In this document: positions 6,004 through 9,733 of the stretch, piece by piece
Numbering within the stretch: the stretch's first letter is position 1
Layout: every line of letters begins with the position of its first letter
Assembly (NCBI GenBank): GCA_903944295.1
Contig: CAJARA010000080.1
Span: 1-9,733, forward strand
Length of the DNA: 9,733 nt
Reading direction: 5' to 3'
Source: an uncultured Chloroflexota bacterium
Lineage (GTDB): Bacteria > Chloroflexota > Limnocylindria > Limnocylindrales > Limnocylindraceae
The notes under the pieces: model-generated
Seen by the model: the letters and a program-made list of their open reading frames with translations, nothing else
Told to the model about the DNA's origin: nothing
Database searches by the model: none
Program-made: the position numbers and the translations under genes

Positions 6004-6786
6004 ATGAGTCGTCGAACCGCACTTGTCACGGGGGCCTCCTCTGGTATTGGCGAGTGCATCGCACTGCAACTCGCTGAGCGCGGTTGGGACCTTGTCCTTG
6101 TGGCGCGCCGAGGCGATGAGCTGGCGCGTGTCGCCGCTGCGGCGAGCGCTAGTGGCGCAACGAGCCAAACGATTGTTGCCGATCTCTCAACTCCTGCCGG
6201 CGTCGCACTGATTGAGGCGCGCATTGCTGATAGCGCAGCACCACTTGATCTCGTTGTTAACAACGCCGGCTACGGAAGGTTCGGGAAGATCACCGAACTT
6301 GATGCTGAGGGCGAGTCAAACGAGATCGCGGTGAATGTCAACGCGCTGATGCGTCTCTCACGTGCAGCGCTGGTGGCGATGGCACCACGAAAGAGCGGCG
6401 CGATCTTGAACGTTGCCTCGGTTGCCTCCTTCCTCCCGTTCCCAGGATTCACGACGTACGCCGCAACAAAAGCCTTTGTGCGCAGCTTCACGCTGGCGCT
6501 CCATGAGGAGGCACGACCACTCGGCGTGCGCGTCACCTGCGTTGCACCGGGTTATACGCCGAGCGGCTTTCAGGCGCGTGGCGGCCTCTCGTCTACGGCG
6601 GGACAACCGAGCTTCATGTTGACGAGCGCCGATTCTGTTGCGCGTGCTGCGCTCGACGCAGTTGAGGCGGGGCGGGCCCTCGTTGTCCCAGGGATTGTCA
6701 ACGCGATCAGTGCGCGAATTCTTGGACTGATGCCGAGTGCGGCGCAGCGCAAGATCGGCGCCTTCATGTCGCAATTTACGCGCTAG
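6004..6786 (+). CDS. Classical short-chain dehydrogenase/reductase (SDR)
   Basis: A 260-residue NAD(P)-dependent oxidoreductase of the classical SDR type. Visible motifs: cofactor-binding T9-G-A-S-S-G-I-G16; R35-R36 at the end of beta 2, suggesting NADPH preference; D60-L61 (adenine pocket); N86-N-A-G89; N113 in the alpha-4 helix; and the catalytic triad S139 with Y152-A-A-T-K156. P-G-Y-T after beta 6 is the usual PG motif. The C-terminal ~60 residues end in a hydrophobic, basic segment (A-R-I-L-G-L-M-P). The overall pattern resembles the DltE/YqjQ-like group of uncharacterised SDRs; the substrate cannot be inferred. The start at ATG 6004 is chosen because the Rossmann fold begins four residues later and a -10 box sits 6 nt upstream; the longer in-frame start near 5956 would add unconserved residues. 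It stands alone after the tRNA and converges on the next gene. Confidence 0.92.
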   Translation: MSRRTALVTGASSGIGECIALQLAERGWDLVLVARRGDELARVAAAASASGATSQTIVADLSTPAGVALIEARIADSAAPLDLVVNNAGYGRFGKITELDAEGESNEIAVNVNALMRLSRAALVAMAPRKSGAILNVASVASFLPFPGFTTYAATKAFVRSFTLALHEEARPLGVRVTCVAPGYTPSGFQARGGLSSTAGQPSFMLTSADSVARAALDAVEAGRALVVPGIVNAISARILGLMPSAAQRKIGAFMSQFTR

Positions 6787-6810
6787 CGTTAAACGCCAGC
6801 TGAGGCTCGT

Positions 6811-7887
6811 TTAGGAGCGGACGCTCCAGCTGACACCATCAGCCTGATCAACAAGTTCTACCCCGAGCGCCTCAATGGCGTCGCGAATCGCATCCGCATC
6901 TGCGTAGCGCTTCTCTGCGCGGGCGGCGGCGCGCAGGGCGATCAGACGATCCACCGCTGGGGCAATGAGATCACGCGCTGATGGGGCCGCGGGAGCTGTG
7001 TCGAGGACGACCTCTGGGCTCAGCGGCGCAGCGGCAGGGCGCGGTGCATCGGCGTTAGGGAAGCGCGCCAAGAAGCTGGTGATCGGCTCGGATGCGCCGC
7101 TGTGCAGCGCCGTCTCACCGGATCCAGGGATGCGGATGGTGACAGCGCCCTTCCCGTGGATCGCAACGCTGTCGGTCGCGAAGTCAATGGAGAGCGCCGT
7201 ATGTTCGTCAATGCCGAGCACGGCAACACCTGCCGGAAGCGATCGCTCAAGTTCGCGCAACTTGACATCACCGATGAAGCAGCGCGAGGTGTCGTGTGTT
7301 GCCCCTTCGGCGTTATTCCAGTGCGGCACGATTGCAACGCGAAGCCCGAGCATCGTGCCGAGGAGATTCATCCCGCTGAGCCAGTGTGCTGGGAGCCCAG
7401 CCTTATAGATCTCATAGACGGGGATCGTTGACTCACTGCTCGCCGCAGCTGCTGCAGACGAGGTGATCAGCGTTGCGCCTGCACGGATGCGCGCAACGAG
7501 ACGATCAACGATTGGTGTTCCAGCCCAGCGGAAGATGGCGCGCGACGGCGAACCAGGCCCGAGGAAGAGGAGGTTCGCCGCGTCAAGTGCGGCGAGCGTT
7601 GTGGTGAATGCGGAGGGGGCGAGATCGGCGCCAGGGCGCTCCGTCTCCGGAAGTCCAACAACGGTGGTGGCAACGCCAACCTTGGAGCGGAAGAAGACGG
7701 CGATCTTCTCGCCCATCTCGGCACGGTTCGTCTGGAAGTCGTACGAGCCATCAAGCGCCACGAGCGATGGTGTTGCGTCGCGAGGCGGAAGTGAGGCGAC
7801 GAGCGCGCGATGGGTTGGAGCCATTGACGGACCGATCTCCCCTGAGCCGATCAAGACGATTCGCCCTGTTGCACCGTCACTTCTCAT
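6811..7887 (-). CDS. Peptidase S51/cyanophycinase-like protein with CysRS-type C-terminal tail
   Basis: A 358-residue two-part protein. Residues about 9-275 have the class I glutamine-amidotransferase-like fold of the S51/cyanophycinase group. Evidence is the RIVLIGSGEIG start (9-19), FLGPGSPSR (108-116), a nucleophile-elbow equivalent T-S-S-A-A-A with S144 as candidate nucleophile, P-H-W (188-190) as candidate histidine site, and GIDEHTAL (225-232), a strong family motif. The elbow lacks the usual glycines (GxSAG), so peptidase activity is doubtful. After a Pro/Ala-rich linker (about 280-312), residues 313-356 read L-I-x-L-R-x-x-A-R-x-x-K...A-D-x-I-R-D...L-G-V-E-L-x-D...G-x-x-W. That is the pattern of the C-terminal end of cysteinyl-tRNA synthetase. 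The ATG at 7887 is preferred over a TTG at 7905 because a -10 box (CATACT) lies 6 nt upstream, inside the longer version. It diverges from a relative at 7928. Function unknown. Confidence 0.85.
   Translation of the reverse strand: MRSDGATGRIVLIGSGEIGPSMAPTHRALVASLPPRDATPSLVALDGSYDFQTNRAEMGEKIAVFFRSKVGVATTVVGLPETERPGADLAPSAFTTTLAALDAANLLFLGPGSPSRAIFRWAGTPIVDRLVARIRAGATLITSSAAAAASSESTIPVYEIYKAGLPAHWLSGMNLLGTMLGLRVAIVPHWNNAEGATHDTSRCFIGDVKLRELERSLPAGVAVLGIDEHTALSIDFATDSVAIHGKGAVTIRIPGSGETALHSGASEPITSFLARFPNADAPRPAAAPLSPEVVLDTAPAAPSARDLIAPAVDRLIALRAAARAEKRYADADAIRDAIEALGVELVDQADGVSWSVRS
6814..6827. terminator. Small hairpin at the convergent 3' ends of the SDR and S51-like genes
   Basis: GGAGC (6814-6818) and GCTCC (6823-6827) form a 5-bp stem with a 4-nt loop within the last codons of the minus-strand gene. 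The 24-bp intergenic gap (6787-6810) also contains GCGT/ACGC around TAA. There is no T-run on either strand; a terminator role is only a guess. Confidence 0.2.
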
Positions 7888-7893
7888 CTGACA

Positions 7894-7899
7894 AGTATG
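7894..7899 (-). promoter_or_regulatory. -10 box (CATACT) for leaderless transcription of the S51-like/CysRS-tail gene
   Basis: Minus-strand CATACT ends 6 nt before the ATG at 7887. It lies 16 bp from the opposing -10 box at 7916-7921, so polymerases serving the two genes cannot bind at once. Confidence 0.5.
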
Positions 7900-7915
7900 G
7901 CGCAATCGGCACCGC

Positions 7916-7921
7916 TAGGAT
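7916..7921 (+). promoter_or_regulatory. -10 box (TAGGAT) for leaderless transcription of the small S51-like gene
   Basis: TAGGAT fits TANNNT and lies exactly 6 nt before GTG 7928. No SD is positioned for this start, which supports both the GTG choice and a leaderless mRNA. Confidence 0.5.
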
Positions 7922-7927
7922 GCTGAG

Positions 7928-8521
7928 GTGGGACGACTGATCCTCTCTGGTGGCGGTTTTGGCGTTCGCGTGAGCGCGTGGCCAGAGGCGCTCGATTGGC
8001 TCGCGACCTCTCCTGCGCCGATCAGCATCGCCTCACTCGCCTCACATGATGAGCGCCAGGCGGACGCACTCGTCACACTCCTCGCCGAGCGCGGTTGCGA
8101 AGCGACGCTCTTCTCAGCGAGAGATAGCGATCTAACTAACGGCACGATCTTTCTCTGCGGCGGTGACGCCACACTGCTCGCCTCAGATAGTGCACGCGCC
8201 GCTCTGCTTCGTCGCTGGATCGCCGAGCCAGGCCTGACAGTGATCGCCGATTCTGCATCAGCAATGGCGCTCGGTCGGCGCGCAGCGTCATGCACCTGCG
8301 GTGGTCACGCCATCCGCACGGTCGCCGGCATTGGAGCGCTCGGCGCGTGGAGCATCCTGGCGCATGCGGATGGTCCAGACGATGCACGCATCGCCGCACT
8401 GCGTGATCCGGATGTTGCAGGTGGTGGTGAGCAGCTCGCGCTACAAACTGGCGAGGCGGTTGAGGTGCTCGGTCTCCCTGACGCGGTGCGCTTTGAGCGA
8501 CTGGACTGGTCAGCGCGTTAA
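7928..8521 (+). CDS. Small peptidase S51-like (GATase1-fold) protein, divergent
   Basis: A 197-residue protein with the outline of dipeptidase E/cyanophycinase-like proteins. It has a glycine-rich first strand LILSGGGFG (4-12); IFLCGGDATLL (74-84), matching the family's GGN/GGD turn; and T-V-I-A-D-S109-A-S-A-M-A-L-G, an elbow-like site where S109 is the candidate nucleophile but the usual second glycine of SAGA is serine. G-x-L-G-x-W-S-I-L-A-H146-A-D offers a candidate histidine, and the E-Q-L-A-L-x-T-G-E-A-V-E-V-L-G strand pair near the C-terminus is common in S51 proteins. Two cysteines (C122, C124) flank a short loop after the elbow. It is shorter than typical cyanophycinases (about 270) and dipeptidase E (about 230). 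The start GTG is supported by the -10 box 6 nt upstream. Whether it is active is uncertain; substrate unknown. It converges on the endonuclease gene with only 7 bp between stop codons. Confidence 0.75.
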   Translation: MGRLILSGGGFGVRVSAWPEALDWLATSPAPISIASLASHDERQADALVTLLAERGCEATLFSARDSDLTNGTIFLCGGDATLLASDSARAALLRRWIAEPGLTVIADSASAMALGRRAASCTCGGHAIRTVAGIGALGAWSILAHADGPDDARIAALRDPDVAGGGEQLALQTGEAVEVLGLPDAVRFERLDWSAR

Positions 8522-8528
8522 GTCGTCT

Positions 8529-9245
8529 TTATGGTGCCCGGCGGTTGACGTGTCGGCATCGTGCGCGAACAGGGCAGCCGCCACAGTCTGGTCGGAGCGC
8601 GTCGCAGTGGCCACGCCCGTGTCGGATCAGCGCCACGTGCGCCTCATACATGCGCTCAGGTGGGACCAGGTGCAGCCAGGCGTCGTGGGCAAACTTCAAG
8701 CTCGCCTTCTCTGGGATCAGGCCGATCCGTTTACTCACGCGCTCTACATGTGTATCTACCGGCATCAGCGGCACGCCGAAACAGAAGAGCATCACGATTG
8801 ATGCCGTCTTCGGTCCAATGCCAGGGATCGCCGTGAGCCAGTCGCGCGCAGCGAGTGGCTCCATCTCTTTGAGGAAACTCAGGTCGTAGTTGCCGCTCTT
8901 CAACCGCGTCGCCTTCAGCGCCGCCTTAATGCGTGGCGCCTTCTGCGCAGCAAGTCCGCCACTCTTGATCACGCTCACGAGTTGACGCACCGGCGCACGC
9001 TCAACCGCCGCCCAGTCTGCGTATCGTTCGCGTAGCGCAGCAAATGCACGCGCCGCGTTGGTGTCGCTCGTATTCTGGCTGAGGATGGTGGTAACTAGCT
9101 CACTGATCGGGTCGAGTCGCGGCTTCCAACGCGGCCTCCCGTAGAGAGCGGCGAGTCCATCCAGCACCTCTGCCACTAGTCCAGGTCGCCGCTTCTCAAG
9201 CTGCGTCGCCCAGGTGCGCGCGGGGTTAGCGATTCGTCGTGCCAT
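8529..9245 (-). CDS. nth: Endonuclease III-like DNA glycosylase/AP lyase
   Basis: A 238-residue base-excision-repair enzyme of the HhH-GPD superfamily. Seen in the sequence: I-L-S-Q-N-T-S-D (54-61), the substrate-pocket helix of Nth; the helix-hairpin-helix I-P-G-I-G-P-K-T (140-147) with K146 at the catalytic lysine position; V-D164-T-H-V with the catalytic aspartate; and a C-terminal iron-sulfur motif C214-x6-C221-x2-C224-x5-C230, exactly the endonuclease III spacing. K plus D indicates a bifunctional glycosylase/AP lyase acting on oxidised pyrimidines. The N-terminal ~25 residues are basic. The start at ATG 9245 is preferred over a position 21 nt upstream because TACGAT lies 6 nt before this ATG and the longer form would run over that box. 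Some family members in this size range are annotated only as endonuclease III domain proteins, so exact substrate preference is open. Confidence 0.93.
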   Translation of the reverse strand: MARRIANPARTWATQLEKRRPGLVAEVLDGLAALYGRPRWKPRLDPISELVTTILSQNTSDTNAARAFAALRERYADWAAVERAPVRQLVSVIKSGGLAAQKAPRIKAALKATRLKSGNYDLSFLKEMEPLAARDWLTAIPGIGPKTASIVMLFCFGVPLMPVDTHVERVSKRIGLIPEKASLKFAHDAWLHLVPPERMYEAHVALIRHGRGHCDALRPDCGGCPVRARCRHVNRRAP

Positions 9246-9251
9246 GGCCTG

Positions 9252-9257
9252 ATCGTA
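9252..9257 (-). promoter_or_regulatory. -10 box (TACGAT) for leaderless transcription of nth
   Basis: Minus-strand TACGAT fits TANNNT and ends 6 nt before the ATG at 9245; no SD is present. This is the sixth start in the window with the same geometry. Confidence 0.48.
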
Positions 9258-9317
9258 GCGGCGCACACGCTCACATTGCGGCTGCCACGCTCACCTCGTG
9301 CGGGTGCGCCATGCGCG

Positions 9318-9391
9318 CCGCCACTCGCGCGGTGGCGGGGGAGCCGCCATCCTCTTTGAAGCCTGGTCGGCCGCTGCGAGCCCATCGCAGC
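9318..9391 (+). promoter_or_regulatory. Structured leader with competing hairpins before the MFS gene
   Basis: Three perfect arms lie in the 171-bp gap: CCGCCAC (9318-9324) can pair with GTGGCGG (9332-9338), while TGGCGG (9333-9338) can instead pair with CCGCCA (9344-9349), so the two stems exclude each other. A further 7-bp hairpin, GCTGCGA/TCGCAGC (9373-9379, 9385-9391), ends 11 nt before the SD. The layout could be a regulatory switch, but the region is GC-rich and chance pairing is plausible. I recognise no known riboswitch class. Confidence 0.3.
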
Positions 9392-9402
9392 CCGCCCAGG
9401 GA

Positions 9403-9408
9403 GGGAGG
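9403..9408 (+). promoter_or_regulatory. Shine-Dalgarno (GGGAGG) of the MFS gene
   Basis: GGGAGG within a purine-rich run lies 8 nt before ATG 9417. Unlike its leaderless neighbours, this gene should therefore have a real 5' untranslated region, consistent with a structured leader. Confidence 0.65.
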
Positions 9409-9416
9409 ACAACGAG

Positions 9417-9733
9417 ATGGCTTCACGATCAACGGGCGGCGTACGCATCACCGTCCCAGCAACATGGATCGCGTCATGGACGCTCTACGACCTCGCCAAC
9501 ACGATCTGGTCGTACGGGATCTTCTCCTACGCGATCGGCCTTTACCTGACGAGCGAGCAGGGTCTCGGTGAATCACAAGGGAACCTGTGGCTGCAGATCT
9601 CGATTGCGCTCTCAGTTGGCATCAATGCGTTGATCTCTCCAGCGATCGGGGCAATCTCCGACCGCGCTGGACGACGCCTGCCGTATCTGCTCTTCTTCAC
9701 CCTTCTCGCGATCATCCCAGCGATCTTCATCCC
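9417..9733 (+). CDS. MFS transporter, UMF1/Atg22-like, N-terminal fragment
   Basis: About 105 codons are open from ATG 9417 to the window edge, so the C-terminal part lies outside. After a 16-residue polar start comes W17-x-x-x-W-T-L-Y-D-L-A-N28, very like the WxLYDWAN opening of the UMF1/Atg22-type branch of the major facilitator superfamily. A first membrane helix follows (about 30-45). A second helix (about 58-78) leads into G78-A-I-S-D-R-A-G-R-R87, the MFS loop 2-3 signature (G-x-x-x-D-R-x-G-R-R), and then a third hydrophobic helix starts (about 90-105). Family role: secondary transport across the inner membrane; substrates of bacterial UMF1 proteins are mostly unknown. The start is supported by a Shine-Dalgarno 8 nt upstream. 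It diverges from nth, with 171 bp between start codons, enough room for independent promoters and the hairpins noted in its leader. Confidence 0.85.
   Translation, partial: MASRSTGGVRITVPATWIASWTLYDLANTIWSYGIFSYAIGLYLTSEQGLGESQGNLWLQISIALSVGINALISPAIGAISDRAGRRLPYLLFFTLLAIIPAIFI

Noticed and set aside
990..7246. Three copies of GCGATCGC (990-997, 1188-1195, 7239-7246), resembling the cyanobacterial HIP1 octamer
   Set aside because: All lie within coding sequence rich in GATC from Asp/Ile/Arg codons. Three copies are more than chance predicts but too few to claim a HIP1-like element.
7888..7893. CTGACA as a -35 box for the gene at 7928
   Set aside because: It matches TTGACA well but is 22 bp from the -10 box at 7916, too far for a standard promoter.
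7888..7905. Six-residue N-terminal extension of the S51-like/CysRS-tail protein starting at TTG
   Set aside because: The extension is encoded over the putative -10 box, uses a rare start codon, and adds residues before the conserved first strand.
9239..9571. Plus-strand open frames across the MFS leader and the start of the MFS gene
   Set aside because: They overlap the MFS N-terminus in another frame, are Arg/Pro-rich and have no SD; the hydrophobic MFS frame is clearly the real one.

Overview
The window looks like a compact, high-GC bacterial chromosome segment. It has short intergenic gaps, several divergent and convergent gene pairs, and no sign of transposons, phage genes or CRISPR. Six genes are preceded by a -10-like hexamer only 6-7 nt before the start codon and have no usable Shine-Dalgarno, so the organism probably makes many leaderless mRNAs. 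That habit, with the GC-rich codon use, suggests Actinomycetota or Chloroflexota (possibly a streamlined freshwater lineage). This placement is inference; no marker gene here settles it.

Layout. (1) Positions 1-2367, + strand: the 3' end of an Opp/Dpp-type peptide (or nickel) ABC importer operon: permease C-terminus, then the two ATPases OppD-like and OppF-like, the last two nearly fused by a 1-nt stop/start overlap. (2) Positions 2405-4942, - strand: an ABC exporter pair (DrrA-like ATPase and ABC-2 permease, 4-nt overlap) followed by a DoxX-family membrane protein. (3) Positions 4977-5813, + strand: a UbiA-family prenyltransferase diverging from the exporter across a 34-bp gap, then a tRNA gene with anticodon UAU (isoleucine, AUA codon). 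(4) Positions 6004-6786, + strand: a classical short-chain dehydrogenase. (5) Positions 6811-8521: two divergent genes sharing a 40-bp gap, both encoding glutamine-amidotransferase-fold (peptidase S51/cyanophycinase-like) proteins. One carries a C-terminal tail closely resembling the last ~45 residues of cysteinyl-tRNA synthetase. (6) Positions 8529-9245, - strand: an endonuclease III-like [4Fe-4S] DNA glycosylase. (7) Position 9417 to the end, + strand: the N-terminus of an MFS transporter of the UMF1/Atg22-like type behind a hairpin-rich leader.

The genes do not form one pathway: they are transport (peptide import, exporter, MFS), DNA repair, membrane lipid/quinone chemistry and two enigmatic hydrolase-fold proteins. 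I did not find a clear new multi-gene defence or metabolic system. The points most worth following are the tRNA-Ile(UAU) in a window with no AUA codon in any called gene, the S51-like/CysRS-tail fusion with its divergent relative, the repeated leaderless promoter geometry, and the alternative hairpins before the MFS gene.
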